This document shows, piece after piece, positions 46,147 through 56,091 of a stretch of DNA of 64,000 nt. Source of the DNA: Candidatus Equimonas faecalis (GTDB lineage: Bacteria > Bacteroidota > Bacteroidia > Bacteroidales > Bacteroidaceae); the NCBI GenBank assembly GCA_018066245.1, contig JAGHRT010000033.1:60630-124629 (forward strand). The letters run 5' to 3'. A model generated the notes under the pieces. That model did not search any database, was not told where the DNA came from, and saw only the letters and a list, made by a program, of their open reading frames with translations. The position numbers and the translations under genes were made by a program. The first letter of the stretch is position 1, and the number at the start of each line of letters is the position of its first letter.

Positions 46147-49100
46147 ATGAGTAACTTACACACTTCTCTCCGCAAAGCCTTCGGCGCTTTGCTGCTGGCC
46201 TCCTGTTCCCTGAGTGCGGGAGCCGCGGTGTTCATCACCGAGAACTTCGACTACTCCGCCTCCGGCCCCCTCTACGGGCAGGGGGCGTCCATCGACCCTG
46301 CCGGTCTGGGCTGGATTCGGTACGGGGCAAACACGGCAAGCCCCGTGGCACTGACCAATACGCCGCTCAGTCTGGCGGGCTACCAGACTACGGCAGTGGG
46401 CAAGGCCGTGAGCCTCTCGTCCGAGAACCTGGGCGAAGACCTCCAGCTGGCCTTTTCCAAGGAGCCCGTGCTTTCGGGCGCCATCTACGCCGCCATGCTC
46501 GTCAATGTGAGCGACGCCACCGCCGCTTCCGCCTACTTTGCCGCCTTCACGGGCAAGACCTCCAAGGGGTGGATGGATGGCGTGAACGCTACCGAGTACG
46601 GTCGCATCTTCGTCATGGCCGGTGACACCGAGGGCACCTTTAAGTTCGGCGTGAGCAAGAACAACGCCAGTCCCTCCGCCGTCAGTGCCGACCTCCCCTG
46701 CGGCACGACGCATCTCGTGGTGCTTAAATACGAGTTTCAGGAAGGTTCGACCAACGACCTCACCTCCCTGTGGGTGAATCCCACGGCCTCCGCCACCGAA
46801 CCCGCCACCACGCTTGTGGGAATCGCCTCCCAAGGCGACGCCTCAACCACCAACGGCCTCCAGGGCATAGAGTTGCGCCAAGGCACCACGGCCACGAAGA
46901 CCGCAGCCGCCCTCACCGTCGATGCACTCCGCGTGACGGACACATGGGCCAGCCTGTTTGAGGCCACCGAAGGCGACGGCGAGACCACCGGAGGCGACGA
47001 GGACGAGGACCAGCCTGCGGCAAGCGGCTCCATCAGACTGAGCACCCCCACGCTCAGCCTGGCCGGTTTCCGCGGCGTAATACCGGCTGCAACTGTCAGC
47101 CTGACAGCCACGGGCCTCAAAGGCGACGTTACCGTCAGCGGCGGGAAGAACGTGGTCGTTAAGCCCCAGACGGTAACTGCCGAGCAGGCCGCTGCCGGCG
47201 TGGAGCTGACCGTGTCGCTCCCCGACGGGGCTGAGTTGGGCGAGTACACCGAGACGCTCACGGTGTCCGCCGAAGGTGCAGAGCCGCAGAGCCTCAGCGT
47301 CAGCGTGGCCGCCTATGCAGCCGACAAGGACTTGATTAGCCTCCTCGCCTTCTACGCCGACGGCACCGACACCGAGGATTACACCATCTATCGTATGACG
47401 GGTAAGGCGATAGTTACCCATATTGACGGCAATCGGGCGTATATTGAGCAGTCGCTCAACAAAGCCGGCGCCGTGCTCGACCTCTCTGAAATCAAGTCCT
47501 TCGGCGAGTGCCAGAACCTCAGCGTGGGCGATGAGCTTCAGAACATCCATGTCTATCTCACCAAGAGTATGGGCAACGTAACGGCCCATCCTGCCGCCTC
47601 CTACTTCGCTAAGGTCATCAACACGGGCAAGACCGTGGCCCCCGTCGCCCTTACGCTGGACGAGTGGAAGGAGAATCTGGAGTACTACCCCTACGCGCTC
47701 ATCAGCGTAAGCGGCGTGGACTTCGGGACGGCAGCCGGCGGCACTTTCTCCACCGCCTCCGTGGAAGTGACGGACGGCTCGGGCGAAGCGGCCCGCGTGA
47801 AGCCTTTCGCCGGCGACCTCGTGGGCAGCGCGATTCCCCAGACGGCAGACATTGTCGGCATCAGCCTCTCGCAGACCGGCCTGACGCTGGCCCCCCGAGC
47901 CCTGACCGACCTGACCAACACTACGGAAAAGGCAGCAGAACCCGACTCCGTCGATGTGAACCTTGAACTTCTCTTCACCGGTGCCGGCACCGCTATAGGC
48001 GACACCGTAGGCCACTTCGCCCAGCTCAGCGTGAAAGCCCACGCCCTGGCCGATCCGCTCACCCTGACCCTGACCGGCGCAGGCGCAAAGCACTTCGAGC
48101 TCAGCACATCCGAGATTCCCGCCGGAGCCGGGGAGACGCAGGTGTTCCTCTCCTTCCAGCCGACGGCTGCGGGCGTACAGAAAGCCAACATCATCATAGA
48201 ATCCGCCAGCAACAATGCGCTGAACCAGATGTTCTCCGTCAGCGCGGTGGCCTACGATGCCGCCAATCCGCCCACCATTCAGGCCGATGCCGCCGCCCTC
48301 GTGCCCTTCACGGCCAAGGCCGGTGAGGTGCAGACGCAGCAGTTCACCGTAACCACGGCCAACCTGCTGAACTGGGAAGGCAAGGTCAGCCTTGTGGAGC
48401 AGTCGCCCGAGGCCGCTTTCACGCTGTCCAGCACCAGCCTGCTCAAGTCGGGCACGCAGACCTACACCCTCAGCTTCAAGCCCAAGGCCACCGGCTCCTA
48501 CTCCGCCGTGGTGGAGGCCACCTCCCTGCTGGCCGACACCGTGCGCTTCGTCATCAGCGGCGTGTGTGAAGAGCCGCAGGAAGAGCCTGCCGTGGAAGGC
48601 GACGAGATGAAACTCTCCACCGCGCAGCCCCACGCCCTCTACACCACCGACTTCAGCTCCGACCTGCGCAACGTCCCCCTCGCCCTCGGCGGCTGGACCA
48701 ACGTAGCCGTGGAAGGCACTCGCGCCTGGTGGGGCTACAGTTTCGACGGCAACGGCTGCGCCAAGGTAACGCCCTACGACAGCAAGGCCGAGGCCACCAC
48801 GCCCTGCCAGATGCTGCTCGTCAGCCCCCCGCTCGACGCCGCCAATTCCGCCACGAAGCTCGTAACCTTCCGCCTGCGCGGCGACTACCTCGTTGAGGGA
48901 CAGAGCGACAAGCTTGAAGTCGTGTACATTGACATGCTGGACGGCGAACCCTACATGGAAACCATTCCGATGGACGTGCCCGCCATTGCCGACGACAACG
49001 GCGTGTGGAAGGACTACGTGCTGGACTTCACCGACGTGCCCACCGCCGACGTCTTCTTCATCGGCTTCCGCTTCACCTCGCAGCGCGGCACGGAGAATGC

Positions 49101-49566
49101 CGCCACCTACTATGTGGACGACTTCAGCTGGGGCCGCACCGATGTCAGCCTCATGAAGTCCGCCATCGACACCGCGCCCCACATGGCCGCCGTGGGCGAG
49201 ACCCTTCAGCTGGAAGGCCTCACCGTGAGCGGCGAGAACCTCAAGGGCGACATAAGCGTGAGCCTCTCAGGAGCCGACAAGGGCCTCTTCACCCTCTCCA
49301 CGCCCACGCTGCCCGCCCAGGGCGGAACGGTGGGCCTGAGCTTCACGGCCGACGCCCCGGGCCAGTACGGCGTGATGCTGGTGTTCAGCGCCGAAGGCGC
49401 CCCCGTGCTGGAAGTCCCCGTGTTTGTCATCGTCGCCGAACCTACGGGAATCAACGGCGCGGCAGGCCAGCGCGGCAGCCTCGCCGGCTTCGACCTCCAG
49501 GGCCGCCGTCAGCAGGCTCCGACCCGGGGCATCATCCTTCAGGACGGCAAGAAAATCCTACGCTGA
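46147..49566 (+). CDS. Large secreted multidomain protein with C-terminal sorting-like motif
   Basis: Signal peptide; repeated Ig-like segments; C-terminus FDLQGRRQQAPTRGIILQDGKKILR. Confidence 0.82.
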   Translation: MSNLHTSLRKAFGALLLASCSLSAGAAVFITENFDYSASGPLYGQGASIDPAGLGWIRYGANTASPVALTNTPLSLAGYQTTAVGKAVSLSSENLGEDLQLAFSKEPVLSGAIYAAMLVNVSDATAASAYFAAFTGKTSKGWMDGVNATEYGRIFVMAGDTEGTFKFGVSKNNASPSAVSADLPCGTTHLVVLKYEFQEGSTNDLTSLWVNPTASATEPATTLVGIASQGDASTTNGLQGIELRQGTTATKTAAALTVDALRVTDTWASLFEATEGDGETTGGDEDEDQPAASGSIRLSTPTLSLAGFRGVIPAATVSLTATGLKGDVTVSGGKNVVVKPQTVTAEQAAAGVELTVSLPDGAELGEYTETLTVSAEGAEPQSLSVSVAAYAADKDLISLLAFYADGTDTEDYTIYRMTGKAIVTHIDGNRAYIEQSLNKAGAVLDLSEIKSFGECQNLSVGDELQNIHVYLTKSMGNVTAHPAASYFAKVINTGKTVAPVALTLDEWKENLEYYPYALISVSGVDFGTAAGGTFSTASVEVTDGSGEAARVKPFAGDLVGSAIPQTADIVGISLSQTGLTLAPRALTDLTNTTEKAAEPDSVDVNLELLFTGAGTAIGDTVGHFAQLSVKAHALADPLTLTLTGAGAKHFELSTSEIPAGAGETQVFLSFQPTAAGVQKANIIIESASNNALNQMFSVSAVAYDAANPPTIQADAAALVPFTAKAGEVQTQQFTVTTANLLNWEGKVSLVEQSPEAAFTLSSTSLLKSGTQTYTLSFKPKATGSYSAVVEATSLLADTVRFVISGVCEEPQEEPAVEGDEMKLSTAQPHALYTTDFSSDLRNVPLALGGWTNVAVEGTRAWWGYSFDGNGCAKVTPYDSKAEATTPCQMLLVSPPLDAANSATKLVTFRLRGDYLVEGQSDKLEVVYIDMLDGEPYMETIPMDVPAIADDNGVWKDYVLDFTDVPTADVFFIGFRFTSQRGTENAATYYVDDFSWGRTDVSLMKSAIDTAPHMAAVGETLQLEGLTVSGENLKGDISVSLSGADKGLFTLSTPTLPAQGGTVGLSFTADAPGQYGVMLVFSAEGAPVLEVPVFVIVAEPTGINGAAGQRGSLAGFDLQGRRQQAPTRGIILQDGKKILR

Positions 49567-49590
49567 GCCCTACGGCTCCACAAAACCCAA

Positions 49591-49630
49591 GCACGGGTGC
49601 AGAGTTTCGCAAGACTCTGCACCCGTGTGC
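49591..49630. terminator. Strong terminator-like hairpin
   Basis: GCACGGGTGCAGAGT-TTCGCAAG-ACTCTGCACCCGTGTGC. Confidence 0.7.
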
Positions 49631-49647
49631 TTTAAGGCAGCCGTTAC

Positions 49648-49750
49648 TACTCTATAGGACAGCATTTCCTGCCGTATAGAGTAGTTCATCTTACTCTATA
49701 GAACAGTTTTCCCTACCCTATAGAGTAGTTTTTCGCAGTCACGGGACAGG
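49648..49750. repeat. Modular 22-bp repeat array (4-5 units)
   Basis: TATA heads at 49653, 49675, 49697, 49719, degenerate ACGGGACAGG at 49741; all spaced 22. Confidence 0.93.
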
Positions 49751-49913
49751 CAGGAGGCACGGCGGGAAAGACGTCACGGAAAGGCGGAAAAGAAGCAGAG
49801 GTTAAGAAGCCAAATTGACTGTCAGAGGGGTAACTATCGCTGTCGGAGAAACGAAATCTGCGATTTTTCAAGTAAAAAAGCTTAACAAATGAGGTAATGT
49901 TATTTTTTTTATG

Positions 49914-49921
49914 TACTTTTG
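49914..49921 (+). promoter_or_regulatory. -7 box TACTTTTG
   Basis: TACTTTTGCGC upstream of ATG at 49977. Confidence 0.5.
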
Positions 49922-49976
49922 CGCACGAAAATGCCGAATTTACTAACACGACTATTCACAAAAAACAATTAGCCCT

Positions 49977-50477
49977 ATGAAAATCAAAAAAATCCTCCTG
50001 ACCCTCGTCGCTGCCGCCGCCGCATGCACGGCCAGCGCACAGATGCCCGTAATCACCCTGACCGACATGGACGGCAACAAGGTACAGACCGACACACTCG
50101 GCACCCACGGCCAGCCCGTAATCATCGACTTCTTCGCCACATGGTGCAAGCCCTGCAACCGCGAGCTCACCGCCATCAGCGAAGTCTATGACGAGTGGAA
50201 AGAAGAAACCGGCGTGCGCCTCGTAGCCGTAAGCATAGACCAGGCTCAGAATATCCACAAGGTGAAGCCCCTCGTCGATGAGAACGGCTGGGAGTACGAC
50301 GTGCTGCTCGACCCCAACTCCGACCTCAAGCGGGCCCTCGGCATACAGATGATTCCCTACGTCCTGATTATCGACGGCAAGGGCGAAATCGTCTATCGCC
50401 ACAGCGGCTACACCGAAGGGGCTGAACTCGAACTCCTCGAAAAGCTCCGCGAACTGAAAGCCGCCCGCGAGGAATAA
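49977..50477 (+). CDS. TlpA-like thioredoxin-fold protein
   Basis: Signal peptide; VIIDFFATWCKPCNRELTAISEVYDEWKEETGVRLVAVSID. Confidence 0.92.
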   Translation: MKIKKILLTLVAAAAACTASAQMPVITLTDMDGNKVQTDTLGTHGQPVIIDFFATWCKPCNRELTAISEVYDEWKEETGVRLVAVSIDQAQNIHKVKPLVDENGWEYDVLLDPNSDLKRALGIQMIPYVLIIDGKGEIVYRHSGYTEGAELELLEKLRELKAAREE

Positions 50478-50536
50478 CGACCCGAGGGCCGCGAAGCCCC
50501 ACCCCCCACAACCCCAACAACCAGAACAACCCTCCA

Positions 50537-52267
50537 ATGAACAACACGATGAGAAAGGCCATGCGCCTCGCCGCGTGCGGACTGCTGGCGGCAACCGCCC
50601 TCCCACAGTCCCATGCACAAGTGAGCGTTACAGGCTCAGTACAGAGCGACATGATGGTGGCCCCGCTTCAGGATGAGCAGATTGGCACGTCGGAGTACGA
50701 CAATAAGTACTTCCTCACCAACACCTATGTGGACCTCCTGCTCCAGAGCAAGAGCGTGGATGCCGGCGGTCGCTTCGAGCTCACCCAATGGCCCATGCCC
50801 GGCTTCGCCACCGCACCCAATCAGGACTTCAAAGGCTGGGGCGTGCCCAACCTGTGGATAAAAGGCCGCCTCAAGCGCGTGGAACTCACCTTCGGCTCCT
50901 TCTACGAGCAGTTCGGCTCAGGCTTCATCCTCCGCACCTACGAAGAGCGTACCCTCGGCGTGGACAACTCCCTGCTGGGCGGACGCGCCGTCATCAACCC
51001 CACCGACGGACTCCAGCTCAAAGTACTCTCAGGCGTACAGCGCAACTACTGGGAGCACAACGGCGCCATCGTCAGCGGCGTGGACGCAGAACTGAACCTC
51101 GACCAGTGGATAAAACCCCTCAAGGAGAAAGGAATGCGCCTGCTCGTCGGAGGTTCATGGGTAAACAAGTGGGAAGACTACAAGGATTCCCTGCTGTTTA
51201 CGCCTAATGCCAACTACTATGCAGTGGCCCCTGAATTTGTCAATGCTTTTGACGCACGCGTTACATTAAGTAAAGGTGGCTTCAGCTTACTGGGAGAATA
51301 TGCCCAGAAGAGTGCCGACCCCAACTCACTCAACAACCAAATCTTCAGAAAGGGCCGCGCCGCCATGATTTCGGCCACCTACTCGAAGAAAGGCCTCTCC
51401 GCTCTATTCCAGATGAAGCGCAGCGACAATATGGGCTTCCGTTCGAAGAGGGAAGACCCCCATAGCACCACCTCCTTCATCAATCATCAGCCGGCCTTTA
51501 CCGTGGACCAGACCTACGCTCTGGCAGCTCTCTACCCCTACTCCACCATGGCCGAGGGCGACAATAACGGCGAATGGGCCTATCAGGCTTCCGTGGGCTA
51601 CAACTTCAAGAAGAAGACCGCCCTGGGCGGCAAGTATGGCACGAAGGTGAAGGTGAACTACTCGCTGGTGAAGCCCATCGACTACAACTTCCACGGCCGC
51701 GAAGCCATTGATACTTATGAAGGTGCCTTGGCCGCCACAGACGGCTACGGCTCCGCCTTCTGGAAATGGGGGCACGGCACCTATTATCAGGACTTGGACG
51801 TGCAGCTGGAGAAAAAGCTGACGAGCAACTGGGACATCCACGCCATGTACATGTATCAGGACTTCAATCGCATCATTCAGAAGCACGACGGCCACATCCG
51901 CTCCCACGTGTTCATCTTTGAGCCCAAGTGGAAAATCAACAAGAAGCTTACGCTCCGCGCCGAAGCCCAGTATCTTCTCACCGACCACGAGAGCGGCGAC
52001 TGGGGCTTCGGTCTCCTCGAACTCAGCGTAGCTCCCTACCTGATGTTCACCGTCAGCGATCAGATTGGTCGTCCGGAAAAAGCCGACGGCCATAGTTATG
52101 GCGACGTGACACACTACTACAACTTCTGCGTGACGGGTAGCCACAAGGGGCATCGTCTGCAAGTGGGATTCGGCCGTACCCGTGCCGGCGTGAACTGCAC
52201 CGGCGGTGTATGCCGCTACATCCCCGCTTCAAAGGGCTTAACCATTAACTACAACTACAATTTTTAG
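50537..52267 (+). CDS. DUF6029-like outer membrane protein
   Basis: Signal peptide; beta-rich barrel-like sequence; between TlpA-like and Omp28-like genes. Confidence 0.75.
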   Translation: MNNTMRKAMRLAACGLLAATALPQSHAQVSVTGSVQSDMMVAPLQDEQIGTSEYDNKYFLTNTYVDLLLQSKSVDAGGRFELTQWPMPGFATAPNQDFKGWGVPNLWIKGRLKRVELTFGSFYEQFGSGFILRTYEERTLGVDNSLLGGRAVINPTDGLQLKVLSGVQRNYWEHNGAIVSGVDAELNLDQWIKPLKEKGMRLLVGGSWVNKWEDYKDSLLFTPNANYYAVAPEFVNAFDARVTLSKGGFSLLGEYAQKSADPNSLNNQIFRKGRAAMISATYSKKGLSALFQMKRSDNMGFRSKREDPHSTTSFINHQPAFTVDQTYALAALYPYSTMAEGDNNGEWAYQASVGYNFKKKTALGGKYGTKVKVNYSLVKPIDYNFHGREAIDTYEGALAATDGYGSAFWKWGHGTYYQDLDVQLEKKLTSNWDIHAMYMYQDFNRIIQKHDGHIRSHVFIFEPKWKINKKLTLRAEAQYLLTDHESGDWGFGLLELSVAPYLMFTVSDQIGRPEKADGHSYGDVTHYYNFCVTGSHKGHRLQVGFGRTRAGVNCTGGVCRYIPASKGLTINYNYNF

Positions 52268-52275
52268 TCTCCGGA

Positions 52276-53100
52276 ATGAAAAACTTTTTATACATACTGG
52301 CTGCGGCAATCTGCCTGTGCGCCTGCAGCAATATAGAAGAAGACGACAGATTGGCAGAAGTGGGATTCTTGCCCGCCAAGCATATCAAGCGCAACGTGCT
52401 CGTCGAAGACTTTACCGGTCAGCGCTGCCCCAACTGCCCCACGGCCGCCTCGCTGATAGAGAAGCTGGAGGCCGGGTACAGCAACAAGGCCGCCGGCTAT
52501 GACGAGGCCGTAATCGCCGTGGCCATACACAGTGGCAACATGGGTAAAGGCGACCTCTTCCATAAGGTGGCCCAGGACGGTCAGCACTTCTTCGACCTTC
52601 TGAACGACCCCAACCTTCCTCAGCCCGCCGCACAGGTGAGCCGTGCCTCGGAAGTGTTCACGGGTAACGCCGTAACAGCCAATCTCCACAAGAGTATAAG
52701 AGAATTACTCGCCCAGGAAACGCCTGTCGAAATCCTTGATGCCGTCGTGAAGAGCGGTGCGGAGGCCGGTTCCTACGACATAGCCTTCAACGTCAGCAGT
52801 CAGGAAGACCTAGACGTGGCCGTGCAGGTGTGGGCCATTGAGAGCGGTGTCGTAAGTTATCAGTCAATGCCCGATGGCTCCCGCAATAACGAATATGTCC
52901 ACAACAGCGTGTTCAGAAAGAGCCTCACAGAGCTTGACGGCACGCAGAGCAGCCTGAAAAAGAACGCTCCCGTGGCTTATACCTACAACTTCATGCCCGC
53001 CGCAGACTGGAAGGCCGACAACATGGCCATGGTCATCATCGTTAGCAAGCCTGGCGGTGAGGTGCTGCAAGTAAAGAAAGTACCTCTGACAGCCAAATAA
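52276..53100 (+). CDS. Omp28-related lipoprotein
   Basis: LCACSNIEEDD lipobox; VLVEDFTGQRCPNCPTAASLIEKLEAGY. Confidence 0.85.
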   Translation: MKNFLYILAAAICLCACSNIEEDDRLAEVGFLPAKHIKRNVLVEDFTGQRCPNCPTAASLIEKLEAGYSNKAAGYDEAVIAVAIHSGNMGKGDLFHKVAQDGQHFFDLLNDPNLPQPAAQVSRASEVFTGNAVTANLHKSIRELLAQETPVEILDAVVKSGAEAGSYDIAFNVSSQEDLDVAVQVWAIESGVVSYQSMPDGSRNNEYVHNSVFRKSLTELDGTQSSLKKNAPVAYTYNFMPAADWKADNMAMVIIVSKPGGEVLQVKKVPLTAK

Positions 53101-53176
53101 GGCTGTAGAGGTATTCATTCAGAGTGTAATTATAACAATGTGTAGATTATCTAAAACAATTTAATACAAAACAATT

Positions 53177-53779
53177 ATGAAGAAACTTTACGCTTTTTTC
53201 GCAGCCGCCCTGTTGGCTGCCCCTACCTTCGCGCAGAAGGAAGTAGTCCTCGTCAGCCCTAACGACGGGAAAGAGTACACCGACGGCCAGACCGTGATTA
53301 TCACTCCCGACGTGGATCCCGAGTGGGGCGACGTTATTTTTGAGTCTCCCCTCCTGCTGAACAAGGGAAGCAAGGATGTTCAGGTCAAGATGACCTTTAC
53401 GCCGCAGTATAGCTTTGGCAGTTTCCAGTGCTGTCTGGGAGGCTCATGCAAGATGTATGATGCAGGTGGCACTTACACTACGGACAACGAACCTCTCGAA
53501 GCAGGCAAGGTGAAGAGCATCTTGACTGAGTGGAACTGCATGAGTACGGAGACTTTCGAGTATGAGCATGGTGAATGCACCTGTATAATGGAGTTCTACG
53601 TGAACGGCCAGAAGGGCAACACTTATACCGTGAAGTACGCTTACACAGAGAGCACCGGCATCGAGCAGGCTGCCGCAAAGGCCAAGCAGCAGAGGATTTA
53701 TGACCTCCAGGGCCGCGTGGCCGGCAAGCAGAGCCGCGGCCTGCTCATTCAGAACGGCCAGAAGTTGCTCCGCCGCTAA
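53177..53779 (+). CDS. Small secreted protein with C-terminal sorting-like motif
   Basis: Signal peptide; C-terminus IYDLQGRVAGKQSRGLLIQNGQKLLRR. Confidence 0.75.
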   Translation: MKKLYAFFAAALLAAPTFAQKEVVLVSPNDGKEYTDGQTVIITPDVDPEWGDVIFESPLLLNKGSKDVQVKMTFTPQYSFGSFQCCLGGSCKMYDAGGTYTTDNEPLEAGKVKSILTEWNCMSTETFEYEHGECTCIMEFYVNGQKGNTYTVKYAYTESTGIEQAAAKAKQQRIYDLQGRVAGKQSRGLLIQNGQKLLRR

Positions 53780-53855
53780 CAATCCGCATCAACGCTTCAT
53801 AACTTGCGCTCCGAGCCTTCCTTTGGGCTGCGGGGCCTCTTAACTGAACCTTTTC

Positions 53856-55775
53856 ATGAAAAAAGCTATTCTTTTCGCTCTCCTGCTGTGGGCCTCTGCC
53901 GGCCTGCAGGCGCAGACGGTTTTCAAGAAGTGCGGCAATCTCGGGCTGGGCGCAACTTCGGCGCAGGGCATAGTGGCAGGCGCCGCGTCGCTTGCCAACA
54001 CCATGCAGTGGGGCTATACCGAAGCCGACATCAACGGTCTCGGCGGACTTGGAACGGGAAAGGCCGGCACATTCGGCGTGGCCATACTCATGCCCGTCGA
54101 TGAGCTACTGGCCAACGCCACCATCAACGGCGTGAGCGTGCCTTTCTCGTCGTCAGAGCCGACCGAAGTGTCCGTATTCATAGCCGCGCAGTCCGACGTC
54201 AGCACCCCCATTGTCTCCAAAGCCTTCTCCGGCAAGGTGAAGGCCGGCTACAACACCATAGCCCTGGACGAGCCCTATGCGCTCAAGCAGGGCGAAAGCG
54301 TGTACGTGGGCTACACGTTCACAATCACCGCTGCCTCCACCCAGACGGCCCAATACCCCATCCTCATTGGCGGTTCGGCTGAAAAGGGCGGCCTGACCAT
54401 CATGACAGGCGGCCAGTGGGACGACTTGTCCTCTGAAGGCTACGGCAACAGCGGCCTGCAAGTGCTTCTGGCCGGCGTGAACCTGCCCGCCAACAACGTT
54501 ACGCTGACGGGTTTCGGCAGCGTAACGGGCCTTTCCGGCAGAGAAGCCAAGTGTCTGGCTGCCTTTGAGAGCACCAGTTCCAATGCCATCAAGAGCCTGA
54601 CCTACGCCGTTGAGTTCCAAGGGCAGACCGCCACGCACGACATTCAGACCAATGTTTCGGCTGGCTTCGGCAAGAAGGGCTACTTCAGCGTGCCCGTCAG
54701 CCTGCCCGCTTCCGCCGGCACCTATCCCGTAAAGCTCACGCTCACAAAGGTGAACGGCGTGGACATAAAGCCCCAGAGCCTTGAATCCACCGTACAGTGC
54801 TACGTGCCCCACCGCAACACCGTGGTGGAAGAATTCACCGGCACGCAGTGCCACTGGTGCCCCCGTGGCTGGGTGGGCATGGAGTATCTGAAGAAGACCT
54901 ACCCCCATTTCATCGGCATCGCCGTGCATCAGTACAACAGCAGCGACCCGATGTACAACGTAAACTATGCCAACCTCAAGTGGAGCGGCGCTCCGGGCTG
55001 CTTCATCGACCGTGCGAGCGAATTTGCCGACCCCTACTACGGCGAGGGCTACAATGAAAACATTGAGGGCGACTTCCACTACTACGCCAGCCAGGAGCCC
55101 AGCGTGGACATAGAGGTGTCCGGCACATTCCAGCCCGCCATGGACAAGGTGGACGCCAAGGCCAAGGTATCCTTCCTGAAGGATTGCAGCAAGCATACCA
55201 TCGTCTATGTGCTCACGGCCGACGACCTCACCTGCCCCGCCGGCGCTTCCGCCACGGTGCAGAGTCGCTGGCAGCAGTGGAACAACTACTCCGGCTTCCA
55301 GCCCGAGGAGGGAGACTTCGACCCCACCACTGAAATCGGCGCCCTGGGTGCCAAGTTCTGCAAGGGCGGAGAATATGGCGTGAGCAAGGTCAGCGGCCTC
55401 GTGTTCAACGACGTGATGGTGGGTTCCTCCTACAGTTCCGCCCACCTCAACCAGGCTTCCGGCTTCCCCACGGCCGCCACGGCCGGCGAAACGGCTGAGC
55501 ACAGCTACACCGTGAAGCTCACCGCCGGCACCTACGCCAAGGCCGCCCTCGACTACGAAAAGGTTTACGTGGTGGCTATGGTGCTCGATTCCAACGGGCA
55601 CATCGCCAATGCCGCCAAGGCCAAGGTGCAGATACCCGAAGGCATAGGCACCGTGCTCAGCGACACCTCTGCCGCCTCCTCCTCCGCTCCTGCCTACGAC
55701 CTTCAGGGCCGCGCGGCCACGGCAGCCAGCCACGGCATCGTGGTGAAGGACGGCAAGAAGATGCTGGTGAAGTAG
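53856..55775 (+). CDS. Secreted thioredoxin-like/Omp28-related protein (paralog 1)
   Basis: EEFTGTQCHWCPRGWVGMEYLKKTYP; C-terminus YDLQGRAATAASHGIVVKDGKKMLVK. Confidence 0.8.
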   Translation: MKKAILFALLLWASAGLQAQTVFKKCGNLGLGATSAQGIVAGAASLANTMQWGYTEADINGLGGLGTGKAGTFGVAILMPVDELLANATINGVSVPFSSSEPTEVSVFIAAQSDVSTPIVSKAFSGKVKAGYNTIALDEPYALKQGESVYVGYTFTITAASTQTAQYPILIGGSAEKGGLTIMTGGQWDDLSSEGYGNSGLQVLLAGVNLPANNVTLTGFGSVTGLSGREAKCLAAFESTSSNAIKSLTYAVEFQGQTATHDIQTNVSAGFGKKGYFSVPVSLPASAGTYPVKLTLTKVNGVDIKPQSLESTVQCYVPHRNTVVEEFTGTQCHWCPRGWVGMEYLKKTYPHFIGIAVHQYNSSDPMYNVNYANLKWSGAPGCFIDRASEFADPYYGEGYNENIEGDFHYYASQEPSVDIEVSGTFQPAMDKVDAKAKVSFLKDCSKHTIVYVLTADDLTCPAGASATVQSRWQQWNNYSGFQPEEGDFDPTTEIGALGAKFCKGGEYGVSKVSGLVFNDVMVGSSYSSAHLNQASGFPTAATAGETAEHSYTVKLTAGTYAKAALDYEKVYVVAMVLDSNGHIANAAKAKVQIPEGIGTVLSDTSAASSSAPAYDLQGRAATAASHGIVVKDGKKMLVK

Positions 55776-55825
55776 TTCCGCCTACACCCTACGGAGGCGG
55801 GGCGCAGCGCCACAGCCAGGCCAAC

Positions 55826-55928
55826 TTAGTCTATAGGACAGTTTTCCCTACCGTATAGGAAAGGAAAAACCAGTGTATAGGACAGTTTTCCCCCGTGTAT
55901 AGGATAGGAAAATCCGGTGTATAAGGCC
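55826..55928. repeat. Modular 22-bp array with alternating core orientation (5 units)
   Basis: TATA heads at 55832, 55854, 55876, 55898, 55920; TATAGGACAGTTTTCCCTACCG / TATAGGAAAGGAAAAACCAGTG / TATAGGACAGTTTTCCCCCGTG / TATAGGATAGGAAAATCCGGTG / TATAAGG. Confidence 0.95.
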
Positions 55929-56091
55929 GCACAGCCCATCAGCCGGACAGCACAGCGCCCCCCTGCCTCCCAAACCCACACTCTTACGGCGAGGAAGACC
56001 CATCCCTGTGATGGGACTTCCTTGCCGGCAAGAGATATATCCTATTTATAAAACGCGCGTGTACGCACATATAAGACAACAACAACCCGCT

